Source: Beijerinckiaceae bacterium
Lineage (GTDB): Bacteria > Pseudomonadota > Alphaproteobacteria > Rhizobiales > Beijerinckiaceae
Reading direction: 5' to 3'
Assembly (NCBI GenBank): GCA_021324915.1
Contig: JAJPIC010000008.1
Coordinates: 1-64,000 of the forward strand
Length of the DNA: 64,000 nucleotides
In this document: positions 35,874 through 45,511 of the stretch, in pieces
How positions within the stretch are numbered: position 1 is the first letter of the stretch
Layout: the number at the start of each line of letters is the position of its first letter
Translations under genes and position numbers: made by a program
The notes under the pieces: generated by a model
Told to the model about the DNA's origin: nothing
Databases searched by the model: none
Seen by the model: only the letters and a program-made list of their open reading frames with translations

Positions 35874-36560
35874 TCAAGGCTTTCCGCTGCTCAAGATCTT
35901 GCCGATCGATTCCTGCAATCCCGACTCGGTGATATTCGCCGGAAGGTTGCCTGGCGCGAACATTTTGGTCAGCGCATTGACGCCGGCGTTGGTCGAAGTC
36001 GTGCTCGACGTCCCGCCGAGGAGGCTGTTCAGGAAATTGGTCAGCATCCCCATAAGCCCGCCGCCGCTCGAGGTCGCCGCGCCGACATTGCCCTGTTCCA
36101 CCGCGCTCGCCAATTGGCCGAGCACGCCGCCTAGCCCTTGATTATGCAGCGAAGTGGCAAGGCCGCCCAGGATGATCGAAGCGACCACAGGCAGCATTTG
36201 GGCGAGAAGATCGGGACGCAGCCCGGTCACGCGCGACGCCTGCTGGGCGATCTGCTGCACGATATGGTTCGAGCCTAGAATCTGCTCGAGTGCATCGGAG
36301 CCTTTTTGCGCTGCAGCCGGCGATTGCGCCGCCGCCGGGCTCGAAAACGAAGCCTGGTGGTCGGTATCGGTGACGGCCGAGATGATCGAGCCGAGCGCGC
36401 CGGGCTGCGCCGCACTTTTGGCAAGTCCTGCCGAAAGGGCAGGGATCAGAGCCTGGACTGCGGCTTGCGCCTGCTCCGGCGATAGGCCGAATTGCTGCGC
36501 TAAGTTGTTGATTGCTTGACCGCCTTGGGCATTTTGCAAAATCTCGTTTAAATTAAACAT
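35874..36560 (-). CDS. DUF937 family protein
   Basis: The protein has 228 residues from ATG 36560, with a strong GGAGG. It starts MFNLNEILQNAQGGQ and NLAQQFGLSPEQAQAAVQALIPALSAGL, the DUF937 helix-rich opening. A second block, LLAQMLPVVASIILGGLA, is followed by a Gly/Ser/Thr-rich linker (LLGGTSSTTSTNAGV). No signal peptide is clear. Function is unknown. It converges with the pilin gene at 12 bp. Confidence 0.85.
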   Translation of the reverse strand: MFNLNEILQNAQGGQAINNLAQQFGLSPEQAQAAVQALIPALSAGLAKSAAQPGALGSIISAVTDTDHQASFSSPAAAQSPAAAQKGSDALEQILGSNHIVQQIAQQASRVTGLRPDLLAQMLPVVASIILGGLATSLHNQGLGGVLGQLASAVEQGNVGAATSSGGGLMGMLTNFLNSLLGGTSSTTSTNAGVNALTKMFAPGNLPANITESGLQESIGKILSSGKP

Positions 36561-36645
36561 ACGGAACCTCCCTCCTCCTCGGAAGCTTGCTTCCGATACC
36601 GCGCGCGCCGATTCTAGTGCATTGGAAGCGGAATTGGGAACCGGA

Positions 36646-37209
36646 TTATTCAGCTTTCGGTGCGGCCCAAACCACGATTTCGTGCAGGATTTCGGCGAGC
36701 GCCTTATCGAGCGCGCCGGTCACTGTTGCCGCATCGTCATGCGGTGCCGGCGCCTCGGCGGAGAAGGTCTTGGTGGCGACGACCCGGCCGTCGGCTCCGA
36801 CGAGTGTTGCCGATATTTCGGCAAAGGCTTTGTCACTCACCACGTCCACCTCGAAACGGCGGATCTCGGTGTTCAGCGTCCGATCGGCATTGATGCCGAG
36901 CGGCCCGACGCTGCGCAGCACGTGGGCGTTTTGGAAGCTTTCGATCAACCGCGCCTGCACCAGGGGCGGGAGGCGCTGCATCCAACGCGCGCCGGTCAGA
37001 TAGGCGACCGAATCCGCGCCTGTACGGACGACGATCCGGTTCGAATCGATGAGCTTTGTAGCTTCCGGCAGGCCGACTGCAAGCTGGCCGCGGCGGGCGT
37101 GCTGCGGGGTAAAATCAACCGCCGGATCGAGGTCGAAGGCAGCGGGCGGCTTGCTGGTGCAAGCCGCAAGGCACAAAGCGAGGAAAAAGGCGATCTGGCG
37201 AAAGGGCAC
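36646..37209 (-). CDS. ABC-type transport auxiliary lipoprotein of the Mla/MCE system
   Basis: The protein has 187 residues from GTG 37209; the longer frame to 37326 lacks any leader. Its signal peptide ends in a lipobox (LALCLAAC), so it is an outer-membrane or inner-membrane lipoprotein. The body matches the auxiliary lipoprotein (PqiC/DUF330-like) that follows MlaD in alphaproteobacterial MCE operons: FDLDP opening, RIVVRTGADSVAYLTGARWMQRLP, LVQARLIESFQNAH. It would work with the MlaEFD genes at 38554-41711, but 1.3 kb of other DNA now lies between. Confidence 0.8.
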   Translation of the reverse strand: MPFRQIAFFLALCLAACTSKPPAAFDLDPAVDFTPQHARRGQLAVGLPEATKLIDSNRIVVRTGADSVAYLTGARWMQRLPPLVQARLIESFQNAHVLRSVGPLGINADRTLNTEIRRFEVDVVSDKAFAEISATLVGADGRVVATKTFSAEAPAPHDDAATVTGALDKALAEILHEIVVWAAPKAE

Positions 37210-37298
37210 GGCCGGCCCGCGAAAAACAAGATCTCGGCACGAAAGCGCTAGGCAGGTTTTCTGTCGGATCGCGGGCAATCCTGCTGAGATTCTTTTCA

Positions 37299-37499
37299 AA
37301 CGACGGGATGGTGTTCGAGTTCTCACCGAACGGGACCGGCGGCTATAACTACACTGTCTTGCACTTCTTTACCGGAGGCAGCAGCGACGGGGCCGTTCCA
37401 GATGGCGGCCTGACGATGGACTCGGCTGGCAATCTCTACGGCACAACGAATAGTGGCGGCGCATCAGGAGACGGGGTCATATTCAAGGTCGTCCCGTAA
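37299..37499 (+). pseudogene. Fragment of a GloVer-type tandem-repeat protein
   Basis: About 65 residues read VFEFSPNGTGGYNYTVLHFF, DGAVPDGGLTMDSAGNLYGTT and GGASGDGVIFKV: one repeat plus the end of the next, in the pattern of large secreted repeat proteins (choice-of-anchor GloVer repeats). No signal peptide and no more repeats are present, so this is a remnant on the opposite strand inside the interrupted Mla operon. Confidence 0.6.
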
Positions 37500-37526
37500 G
37501 CGCACCGGCGACAAGAACTAAGGCGC

Positions 37527-38263
37527 TCAGTCTCTAATTAGAGCTTCTGACACTGTGATACTGATCGTGTTTTGGGGTAACACGAGAGCCCAATTGTTCC
37601 CGTTTGACCCAAACGTAACAACGTTGCCACCGAGCGCACCCAAGGTGTTCGGCGGAAGCTTAACGAGTGTGAAATTCCCATCAAATATGCCGCCCCAGTT
37701 AGTCCCCTCATCTTCAGATTTCAGCTCACTGTAGGCTTGCTGAATGCTTGTTAGTGACGGAAGTCCATTTGGAATCGCTGCGCTTGCAGCTGTTAGTGAC
37801 AAGGCACCGTTGCCAATCGAGATATTGACCGCGTCGGCTGCCGTTACGATGATGCGACTCGAAACGTCCCCATTTTGAGCATAAATACCTATTTTATCTT
37901 CATTGATCTCCGAGACGGAATCGGCGATTTGCTGAATGGCGTCCGGCGATAAGACTGTGACGCTTGCACCAAAAAGAGAACTCGAACTGCCCATCTGAGC
38001 GGCATAGGCCGCCTGTGCAGCGAGAGCAATCGCCGAACCGCCCCAGCTGATTCCGTCGGCGCCTGTGTGAGCTGCGCCTGCGCCAATATCGCCCTGATGG
38101 CATTTGCCGGGTCGCTGGCACTTGATGCGGAGATCCCGGCCGACGCCGATTGGCCGGCGTTCGCGGACGTGGCGCTTGATGGTGAGGATGAGGAATTGGC
38201 GCCGAACAACGTCAGGATCTCGGCCGCGGACAACCCGCCGTAGGCATTCAGAGAAGAAAGCAT
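37527..38263 (-). pseudogene. Frameshifted Ser/Ala-rich protein gene
   Basis: Two overlapping frames look like halves of one protein. The first starts at ATG 38263 (MLSSLNAYGGLSAAEILTLFG, a Ser/Ala linker, then NAIRAILAQAQLTQAPTES). The second continues from about 38050 (GGSAIALAAQAAYAAQMGSSSSLFG...SPDAIQQIADSVSEI...) to the stop at 37527. The switch lies near 38020-38060. No family is recognised. The second half has a lower GC content than its neighbours, which suggests foreign origin. A sequencing error is possible. Confidence 0.55.
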
Positions 38264-38553
38264 GTCGCACCTTTATCCGCCCGTGGACTCGTATCGTCGA
38301 AGGCGGATCGGTGGCCTGGCCGTCATGGCCAAGTATGGACTTGGAGGAGGTTCGTACGCAGCGCTGCAACCTATGCGCGACAGCTACCCCCGACACGTTA
38401 AAACAAAGGAAACTTTCGCCCGATTGCCTTTGCAAGTGCCCGGTCGACGGCAAGAGCTCGAGGCGTAGCGAAAATCCCTTGCGCTAAGGACCTCCTGGCG
38501 ACGAATCGCCATCGGAAGGCGGCGGAATAGTACCAAGGAGAGGCGGCAAGTCG
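38264..38553. other. Gap within the interrupted operon
   Basis: No gene or clear site is seen between the broken gene and mlaD. Confidence 0.4.
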
Positions 38554-39651
38554 CTAGCGCAATTTGGGATCAGGCTCAGCGCGGCTGCTGTATTCCGGGA
38601 CGTCCTGCTTTTTGCCGAAGATGAATTGTTGCGGATTGGCTTCGATAGAACGCACGGCTTCGTCGATGTCTTGCAGAGTCTTGCGGCCATCGACCGCGAG
38701 CGCCTCGTATTGCTTGAGGCCCGAGCCGGTGAAGTGGTTGAGATTGGCCGTCAATTCCTTTGTCCGCAGATCGAGGTTGTCGGCGAGCGTGTGGATGGAC
38801 TTTGCGGCGGCCGCGATCTCTCCGAAGGCACCTTTCGAATCGCCGGTCGCGAGGAATCCGTTGAGATTGGTGAGAACCCCGTCGATCTTTCCGGCGGCGG
38901 CATCGAGCTTGGCCGAGAGATCGGCCACGTCCTTCAGGGTGGATTTGACTTGCTCCGGATCGACGGCCTTGACGACTGCGTCCGTGTCATCGGCGAGTTT
39001 CGAGAGTTTTTCCGAAAGCGGCCCGATCGATTGGCCGACCTGGGTCACGGCGGCGATGAATTGTTTGATGCCGTCGGAATTGGCGGCGAGCGCGTCGGAG
39101 AATTTCTCGGCGTTCTTCACCGAGGCGGTGAGCGGCCCGGAATTGTTGTCGACGAGCTTGTTGGTCTTATCGAGCAGATCCGAAGCTTGTCCGGCGATAT
39201 GGCGAGCCGCCTCCATCACGTCCTGAAAATCGGAACGTTCCGCGATGATGACGCCCGGACCGCCGTCTTCCGCCTTCCCGAGCGCAGGTGCGTTCACGCT
39301 GCCCCCTTGCAAAGCGACGGATGCAACGCCGGTCAGTCCCGAAGATGCGAGCCGCGCTTTCGTGTCGGTGCGCACCGGCACGCGTCCCTCGACGTTGATG
39401 AGCGCATAGACGCGCGCCGGATCCTGCGGCATCAGGTCGATCTCTTTGACTTCGCCGACGCGCACGCCGTTGAAGGTGACCCAGCTGCCGCCGCCGAGAC
39501 CCGCGATAGAGCCGGAGAAGATCACTTTATAGGTGTTCGTGCCGGCCGAGGAATGGTTGGTGCCTTGCAGCCAATAGACGAAGATGAAGCCCACCGCGAG
39601 GACCGCGAGAGTGAAGGCTCCGATCAGAGCGTAGTTTGCCCGAGTTTCCAT
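38554..39651 (-). CDS. mlaD: MlaD-like MCE-domain lipid-transport protein
   Basis: The protein has 365 residues from ATG 39651. A single N-terminal membrane helix (ALIGAFTLAVLAVGFIFVYWL) anchors a periplasmic MCE domain at about 40-115 (YKVIFSGSIAGLGGGSWVTFNGVRVGEV...). A long helical region follows, rich in Asp/Lys/Ala with repeating SLSEKLSKLADDTD-like patterns, ending in a short tail. It forms the ring that passes phospholipids between membranes. It follows mlaF at 4 bp. Confidence 0.9.
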   Translation of the reverse strand: METRANYALIGAFTLAVLAVGFIFVYWLQGTNHSSAGTNTYKVIFSGSIAGLGGGSWVTFNGVRVGEVKEIDLMPQDPARVYALINVEGRVPVRTDTKARLASSGLTGVASVALQGGSVNAPALGKAEDGGPGVIIAERSDFQDVMEAARHIAGQASDLLDKTNKLVDNNSGPLTASVKNAEKFSDALAANSDGIKQFIAAVTQVGQSIGPLSEKLSKLADDTDAVVKAVDPEQVKSTLKDVADLSAKLDAAAGKIDGVLTNLNGFLATGDSKGAFGEIAAAAKSIHTLADNLDLRTKELTANLNHFTGSGLKQYEALAVDGRKTLQDIDEAVRSIEANPQQFIFGKKQDVPEYSSRAEPDPKLR

Positions 39652-39655
39652 CACG

Positions 39656-40498
39656 TCATCTCGCGCGTAGAGCTATTGACCGGGTTGGCCTTGCTTCCAA
39701 ATCGCGCTGGCGGGCCCTCTCGCCGTGGAAATAGGCGCGCAGCCACGAGTGATCGGAGGCAAGCATGGCGGAAATCGGGCCGCTGGCTATGACTTTTCCG
39801 TCCGCGAGTGCCGCGACCCGGTCGCAGGTCGCGTAGAGACTGTCGAGATCGTGTGTGACCATGAAGACGGTGAGGCCGAGCGTCTTCTGCAGCGTAGCGA
39901 TCAATTCGTCGAATTCAGCCGCGCCGATCGGGTCCAATCCGGACGTCGGCTCGTCGAGAAAGACGAGCTCGGGATCGAGCGCGAGGGCGCGGGCGAGCGC
40001 CGCGCGCTTGATCATGCCGCCCGATAATTCCGACGGATATTTATCCGCGGCATCGGGCTGCAGTCCGACCAGTTCGATCTTGAGCATGGCGAGCTCGTCG
40101 GCGAGCCGGCCCGACAGGTCGAGGTGTTCGCGGAGCGGCACTTGCACGTTCTGCTTGACGGTCAGGCCGGAGAACAGAGCGCCTTGCTGGAACATGACGC
40201 CGAAGCGGCGCTCGAGCCGCTTGCGTTCGGAAATATCGAGCCGGTCGAGATCCGTGCCGAAAAGCTCGATCGTGCCGCGCCGTTTGGCGATAAGACCGAG
40301 AATGGTGCGCATCAGCACCGATTTGCCCGTTCCCGAGCCGCCGACGAAACCCATGACCTCGCCTTTGAGAACGTCGAGATCGAGGCCGTTCACAACGAGC
40401 TTTTCGCCGAAGCCGACGACGAGATCGCGCACGCGGATCGCAAGTTGTCCTTGCGCCGCGGACGGGCGGGCCGTCTCGTTGTCGTTCAGCTTGTCCAT
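39656..40498 (-). CDS. mlaF: MlaF-like ABC ATPase
   Basis: The protein has 280 residues from ATG 40498. Walker A GGSGTGKS, Q-loop FQQGALFSGLTV, signature LSGGMIKRAALARAL and Walker B ELVFLDEPTSGLDP are all present. The GALF in the Q-loop is typical of MCE-system ATPases. It powers lipid movement with MlaE and MlaD. Confidence 0.94.
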   Translation of the reverse strand: MDKLNDNETARPSAAQGQLAIRVRDLVVGFGEKLVVNGLDLDVLKGEVMGFVGGSGTGKSVLMRTILGLIAKRRGTIELFGTDLDRLDISERKRLERRFGVMFQQGALFSGLTVKQNVQVPLREHLDLSGRLADELAMLKIELVGLQPDAADKYPSELSGGMIKRAALARALALDPELVFLDEPTSGLDPIGAAEFDELIATLQKTLGLTVFMVTHDLDSLYATCDRVAALADGKVIASGPISAMLASDHSWLRAYFHGERARQRDLEARPTRSIALRAR

Positions 40499-40547
40499 TG
40501 GCTCCAGGTCTTTGGTTTGCCGAAACTTATCCGTTACGGGCCGATGC

Positions 40548-41711
40548 TCAAAAATGGATGGAGGTGAAGAACAGCGAGAAGATTCCGTCGACGACAATCA
40601 CCATGAAGATCGCCTTGACGACGGAAGCGGTGACTTGCCGGCCGAGCGATTCGGCCGAGCCCGCGACCGCGAAACCTTCGGTTGCGGCAATGAGGCCGAT
40701 GACGAGGCCCATGAAAGGCCCTTTGACGACGCCAACCCAGAAATCGCTCGTTTCGACGGCGTTCTGGAGGCGGTTCATGAAACTTTCCGGACTGATCCCA
40801 CCGTAACCCCAGGCGACGAGCAATCCACCGAAGAGCGCGGCAGAATCGGCAACGATGGTCAGGATCGGTAAGCTGAGAATCAGGGCCAAGAGCCGCGGCA
40901 CGACGAGAACTTCGACAGGTCGCAAGCCCATGACGTGCAGCGCGTCGACCTCCTCGCGCATTTTCATCGAGCCGAGCTCGGCGGTGATCGCCGAGCCCGA
41001 GCGCCCGGCAATCATGATCGCCGTCAGCATCGGGCTCAATTCGCGCAGAACGAGAATGCCGACGAGATCGACCGCGTAAGTCGGCGCACCGAATCTCTGC
41101 AACAGATAAATGCCGCGCTGCGCGACAATCCCTCCGACGAGGAAGTTGATCAGCGCGATGATCGGCATGCTGCGAAAGGCGAAATTCTCGAGATGGAAAA
41201 TCACCGAGGTCCCGCGAAACCGGGCGGGCGCGATCAGCGTCTTGAGAAAACAGGTCACGACCTCGCCGAGAAAAGCGGTGGCATTGAAAATGTCCCGGCC
41301 CGTCGCGACGATGCTTTCGCCGACGTCCGCGGCGATTTCGAACGCGAGATGTTTGTGCCGGCGCGGCAATTGCGGAAAGGCGCGGTAATGCGCTTCGGCG
41401 AGCAGTATTTCATATTCGGGCCGGACATGTTCGAGGCGCGTCTCGACCCCCTTGGTCTTGAGGTTCTGGCGCGTTCTATCGATGAGCCAGGCCCCCGAGG
41501 TGTCGAGCCGCTCGAGCCCGCTCAGGTCGAAGATCGCGCGGCGCCAGCCTTGCGCTTGAGCGACAAGCGAGGCGATATTGGCCTCGAGGATTTGCGCCGC
41601 ATCGATCGTCCAGCTTCCAGCCAGGCTGAAACGCAGAGCGTCGGCCGTGCGGGAGCTGGAGAAGCGGGGAGCTTGCGGCATGCTCGGTTCTGCGAAGGCT
41701 GAGCTTGGCAT
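40548..41711 (-). CDS. mlaE: MlaE-like permease with an N-terminal STAS domain
   Basis: The protein has 387 residues, tentatively from ATG 41711 (41681 also possible). An N-terminal STAS-like domain (about 20-110: LRFSLAGSWTIDAAQ, AIFDLSGLERLDTSGAWLI) is fused to the MlaE permease (about 130-387, with LINFLVGGIVAQRGIYLLQRFG, AGRSGSAITAELGSMKMREEVDAL and GLIAATEGFAVAGSAESLG). In E. coli the STAS protein MlaB is separate; the fusion is usual in alphaproteobacteria. First gene of the Mla operon. Confidence 0.92.
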   Translation of the reverse strand: MPSSAFAEPSMPQAPRFSSSRTADALRFSLAGSWTIDAAQILEANIASLVAQAQGWRRAIFDLSGLERLDTSGAWLIDRTRQNLKTKGVETRLEHVRPEYEILLAEAHYRAFPQLPRRHKHLAFEIAADVGESIVATGRDIFNATAFLGEVVTCFLKTLIAPARFRGTSVIFHLENFAFRSMPIIALINFLVGGIVAQRGIYLLQRFGAPTYAVDLVGILVLRELSPMLTAIMIAGRSGSAITAELGSMKMREEVDALHVMGLRPVEVLVVPRLLALILSLPILTIVADSAALFGGLLVAWGYGGISPESFMNRLQNAVETSDFWVGVVKGPFMGLVIGLIAATEGFAVAGSAESLGRQVTASVVKAIFMVIVVDGIFSLFFTSIHF

Positions 41712-41765
41712 TAAACAGCCAATAGAGACGACTCGCGGCAAAGTCGAGGCAGGCTTGACCTGACG

Positions 41766-43154
41766 CTATTCGGCTGCAATCGGCCAGGCGCCGGCGCGCC
41801 AGGCTTGGAGATCGGCTGCGGCGCGGGCGCTGATCGCCCGTTTCTTGCCTTGCGCCTTGTCGAAGCCCTTTTTGCCATCGAGCGGGCCGGCAAGCGGCGG
41901 AAACAAGCCGAAATTGACATTCATCGGCTGAAACGACGAATGTCCGGCATCGATCGTCATGATGTGTCCGCCGGTGTTGTGATTGAGCAGCGCACCGATT
42001 GCGGTCGTTGGCGGGGGCGGCGCAAGCGGCCGGCCGAGCCTTTCCGAGGCCGCGAAAAGCCCCGCGATCAGGCCGATTGCGGCACTTTCCACATAGCCTT
42101 CGCAGCCCGTGATCTGGCCGGCGAACCGCAGGCGCGGATCGGCCTTGAGCCGCAGGCGGCTGTCGAGGAGCTTCGGCGAGTTCAAGAAAGAATTCCGATG
42201 CAGGCCGCCGAGGCGCGCGAATTCGGCGCGTTCGAGCCCCGGGATCGTGCGAAAGAGCGCGATTTGCGCCGCGTGTTTCAGCTTGGTCTGGAATCCGACG
42301 ATATTGAAGAGCGTGCCGAGCCGATTGTCCTGGCGCAGTTGCACGACGCCATAGGGTTTCTGCGCTGAATGCGGATTGGTGAGGCCGAAAGGCTTCATCG
42401 GCCCGTGCCGCAACGTCTCTCGGCCGCGCTCCGCCATCACTTCGATCGGCAGACAGCCATCGAAATAGGGCGTCTCTTCGAAGGATTTGAAGTCCGTCTT
42501 TTCGGCCGCGAGCAAAGCGTCGATGAAGGCCTCGTATTGAGCGCGGTCGAGGGGGCAGTTGATATAATCGGCGCCGTCGCCCGCAGGCCCCTGCCGGTCG
42601 TAGCGCGACTGCATCCAGGCTTTCGACATGTCGATCGTGTCGCGATAGACGATCGGTGCGATCGCATCGTAGAAGGCGAGATCTTCCTCGCCGGTGAGAT
42701 TGCGGATCGCCGCGGCGAGACCGGGTGCGGTGAGCGGCCCGGTAGCGATGATGACCTGATCCCATTCGCAGCTCGGAATTGCGCCGATCTCCTCCCGGAC
42801 GATTTCGACGCTGGGGCAGGCAAGAAGGCGCTCCGTTACGGACCGCGCAAAGCCTTCGCGATCGACGGCGAGCGCGCCGCCGGCCGGCACTTTATGCGCA
42901 TCGGCTGCGGTCAGGATCAGCGAATTGAGCTCGCGCATTTCGCGATGCAGAATGCCGATCGCGCTCGTCAGCGGATCGTCGGCGCGGAAAGAATTCGAGC
43001 AGACGAGCTCGGCGAAATCGCCGCCTTTGTGCACGGGCGTCGCTCGAACGGGACGCATCTCGTGCAAGACGACGCGCAAGCCGTTCTGGGCGATCTGCCA
43101 GGCGGCTTCCGACCCGGCAAGCCCGGCGCCGATGACATGGATGGGCAAGGCCAT
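41766..43154 (-). CDS. trmFO: Methylenetetrahydrofolate-tRNA-(uracil-5-)-methyltransferase TrmFO
   Basis: The protein has 462 residues. The FAD-binding start is [17 protein letters not shown], followed by [21 protein letters not shown] and [19 protein letters not shown]. It makes m5U54 in tRNA with folate and FADH2 instead of SAM, as in many alphaproteobacteria and Gram-positives. It stands as a single gene between mlaE and the LOG gene. Confidence 0.96.
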   Translation of the reverse strand: MALPIHVIGAGLAGSEAAWQIAQNGLRVVLHEMRPVRATPVHKGGDFAELVCSNSFRADDPLTSAIGILHREMRELNSLILTAADAHKVPAGGALAVDREGFARSVTERLLACPSVEIVREEIGAIPSCEWDQVIIATGPLTAPGLAAAIRNLTGEEDLAFYDAIAPIVYRDTIDMSKAWMQSRYDRQGPAGDGADYINCPLDRAQYEAFIDALLAAEKTDFKSFEETPYFDGCLPIEVMAERGRETLRHGPMKPFGLTNPHSAQKPYGVVQLRQDNRLGTLFNIVGFQTKLKHAAQIALFRTIPGLERAEFARLGGLHRNSFLNSPKLLDSRLRLKADPRLRFAGQITGCEGYVESAAIGLIAGLFAASERLGRPLAPPPPTTAIGALLNHNTGGHIMTIDAGHSSFQPMNVNFGLFPPLAGPLDGKKGFDKAQGKKRAISARAAADLQAWRAGAWPIAAE

Positions 43155-43223
43155 GATTTCAGATTAGAGCGGGAGGGCGGAAATGCCAGCGCAATCCGGC
43201 CGTCTGATTTAAAGGCGCGGAAT

Positions 43224-43865
43224 TTAAAGTCGTGGATCGAGGCTCTCCCGCCGCCCCCGCGCCGCCGTCCTGGCGGCGGCTGTTTCCAGCATCGGGAGCA
43301 CGTCCTCGATCTTCTCCGCCACGAGAAAACGGACTTCGAAGCTCGGCTGAATAAAGCCATGTGCGCGCATATGGGCGAAGAGCGCCAAAAGCGGCCGCCA
43401 GAAGCCCGCGACATCGGCAATGAGCACGGGCTTGGTGTGGCGTTCGAGCTGGACCCACGTCAATTGCTCGACCAGCTCTTCGAGCGTGCCGATACCGCCG
43501 GGCAGGGCGACGAAGGCATCGGCCTTTTCGAACATGAGCCGCTTGCGGCTATGCATATCGGGCACGACGAGAAGATTTTGCGCCGAGTCCAACATCGCCT
43601 CGCGTTCGATCAGGAATTCCGGGATGATTCCGGTCACCAATCCGCCGGCCTCCAGGACGGAGCGCGCAATTGCGCCCATGAGCCCGGTTCCCCCGCCGCC
43701 GTAGATGAGCCCGATCCCCGCCGCGGCGAGCGTGCGGCCGAGCGCGCGCGCAGCTTCTTTGAAGATCGGATCGGTTCCGGAGGAAGAGCCGCAATAGACG
43801 CAGACGTTGCGAATCAAGCGTGTCGATTGAGTGTCGAGAGGGGCGGTTTGACTGAGTTCATTCAT
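43224..43865 (-). CDS. LOG-family protein (cytokinin riboside 5'-monophosphate phosphoribohydrolase-like)
   Basis: The protein has 213 residues from ATG 43865; the longer frame lacks support. Key motifs: YCGSSSGTDP near 25, GLIYGGGGTGLMG near 54 and ALPGGIGTLEEL near 117 (the PGGxGTxxE signature), plus the R-rich HSRKRLMFEKAD. Members hydrolyse nucleotide 5'-monophosphates to base and ribose 5-phosphate, including N6-modified adenines. The physiological role here is unknown. Confidence 0.9.
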   Translation of the reverse strand: MNELSQTAPLDTQSTRLIRNVCVYCGSSSGTDPIFKEAARALGRTLAAAGIGLIYGGGGTGLMGAIARSVLEAGGLVTGIIPEFLIEREAMLDSAQNLLVVPDMHSRKRLMFEKADAFVALPGGIGTLEELVEQLTWVQLERHTKPVLIADVAGFWRPLLALFAHMRAHGFIQPSFEVRFLVAEKIEDVLPMLETAAARTAARGRRESLDPRL

Positions 43866-44063
43866 GGCGCGCTTGTCGCCGCACATCCGTTTGCGGTCAA
43901 GGCGAAATCGCCCCGTCTTTGGCAGCGCAGCGTGCAATTTCCGTTGTTGTTCGGCCAAAATTGGCTTGACCGGCCGCAAATTCGCGCCAACAGGAAGAAA
44001 CGGCCGTAAATCGTGTGGCGGCTCGATGACAGTCAGGCTATGTATCCGGGCGAAGGGTGGCTC

Positions 44064-45398
44064 ATGACGCGTTCGCAGATCATAGCTCTCCTGTTGGGAG
44101 GAAGCGTTGTGGCGGTCGGCGCAGGTCTCGCTTGGCGAGGCCTTTTGCCGGGCTGGCCGCCGCATCCGCTTGCCGCATCAAGCTTAATACAGGAAGGCGC
44201 GTCGGCGCCGAGCCCCGCTGCGCCGGCCAATGAACAGGCGGTCGTGCCGCCTTCGGTTCAGGCGCCGGACGCCAAGGCGCAGAACGAATCCGGTGCGCCG
44301 GAGACAGCGGCAGAACCCGATCAGCCGAACACCGCGCCTGCTCCGCAGCCCGAGATCACGGCCGAATCCGAAGCCCCGCCCGTGCAACCGACGGCCACCC
44401 CCGACATTCCCGCCTTCGATACGGTGCGCGTCGAGCCTTCCGGCGATGCGGTCGTTGCCGGACATGGGCCGCCGGACGCGAAGATCGAACTCGTTGCCGG
44501 GGACAGGATCATTGCCAAAGTGAGCGCCGACGGTGCCGGCAATTTCGTGATCATTCCGCCGCCGCTTGCGCCGGGCAGTTACGTGCTCCTCCTGCGCAGC
44601 ACCGGCAAGGATGGAACGCCGATCGATTCGCATCAGAACGTCGCCGTTTCGGTACCGCCGAAAGGGCAGAAGAATGTCGTCGTGGCCCTCGCCGAGCCGG
44701 GCAAGCCCAGCGTCGTGCTGAGCGATACGGCGAAGCCGCCTGCGCCGCCGCAAGCTCAGACGGGCCAGCCGCAAGTCACGTTCAAAACTGCGGAAGTCGA
44801 TAACGGCGGCTTTTATGCTTCTGGATCGGCGACGCCCGGCGCGCATTTGCGAATCTATCTCAATGGCACGCCGCTCGCCGACGTGACGGCGGGACCCGAC
44901 GGACATTGGTCCTTGACGATAGAAAGGGGCGTGTCGCCGGGCCATTATTCAGTGCGCGCCGATCTGATCGACGACTCGGGGAAGGTGCTGGCGCGCGCCG
45001 AAGTGCCTTTCGACGTTCCCTTCAATGTGGCTGAGGCCGACGTGCCATTGAAACCCATGCCCAAGGCGCCGCAGCCCGCGCCGGCTCAGCCACCGGCGCC
45101 TGCGCCCGCGTCACCTGCGCTGAGCCAGAACGCGCTCGAGACGAACCAGGCGAACGAGAGCTCGGGCAAAGAGGTCGCCGCGGCAGCGCCGTCCTCCCCG
45201 AGCGTCAATGATGCCGTCGTCCCGCAGATCCAGACGACCACGGTGGCGCGCGGCGACAGCCTCTGGCGGATCAGCCGCAAAGTTTTCGGCCATGGGATTC
45301 GCTACACGCTCATCTATGAGGCCAATGCCAGCCAGATTCGCGACCCGAGCCTCATTTATCCGGGGCAGGTTTTCGTCCTGCCGCATGTCACCAATTAG
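44064..45398 (+). CDS. LysM-domain envelope protein with a repeated Ig-like region
   Basis: The protein has 444 residues from ATG 44064, after GAAGGGTGG. An N-terminal membrane segment (IIALLLGGSVVAVGAGLAW) is followed by a Pro/Ala-rich linker (about 40-110), two Ig-like blocks (VRVEPSGDAVVAGHGPPDAKIEL; ASGSATPGAHLRIYLNGTPLADV), another Pro/Ala linker, and a C-terminal LysM (RGDSLWRISRKVFGHGIRY, NPLIYPGQVFVLP-like) that binds peptidoglycan. Typical of Rhizobiales LysM proteins of unknown role. Confidence 0.88.
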   Translation: MTRSQIIALLLGGSVVAVGAGLAWRGLLPGWPPHPLAASSLIQEGASAPSPAAPANEQAVVPPSVQAPDAKAQNESGAPETAAEPDQPNTAPAPQPEITAESEAPPVQPTATPDIPAFDTVRVEPSGDAVVAGHGPPDAKIELVAGDRIIAKVSADGAGNFVIIPPPLAPGSYVLLLRSTGKDGTPIDSHQNVAVSVPPKGQKNVVVALAEPGKPSVVLSDTAKPPAPPQAQTGQPQVTFKTAEVDNGGFYASGSATPGAHLRIYLNGTPLADVTAGPDGHWSLTIERGVSPGHYSVRADLIDDSGKVLARAEVPFDVPFNVAEADVPLKPMPKAPQPAPAQPPAPAPASPALSQNALETNQANESSGKEVAAAAPSSPSVNDAVVPQIQTTTVARGDSLWRISRKVFGHGIRYTLIYEANASQIRDPSLIYPGQVFVLPHVTN

Positions 45399-45511
45399 GT
45401 TTGAGCGCCGGGCTCGGCGTGCGCTTTGCCCCGCTGGCGCCTATATCCCGCTTGAAAGCCTCGAGCCCTGACCCAGAATTGCAAGGCCGCTCGGCCTGCT
45501 GACGAGTTGAA

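Noticed and set aside
42369-44009. 546-residue open frame antisense to trmFO and the LOG gene
   Set aside because: Spans two genuine genes on the other strand; no domain and no ribosome-binding site.
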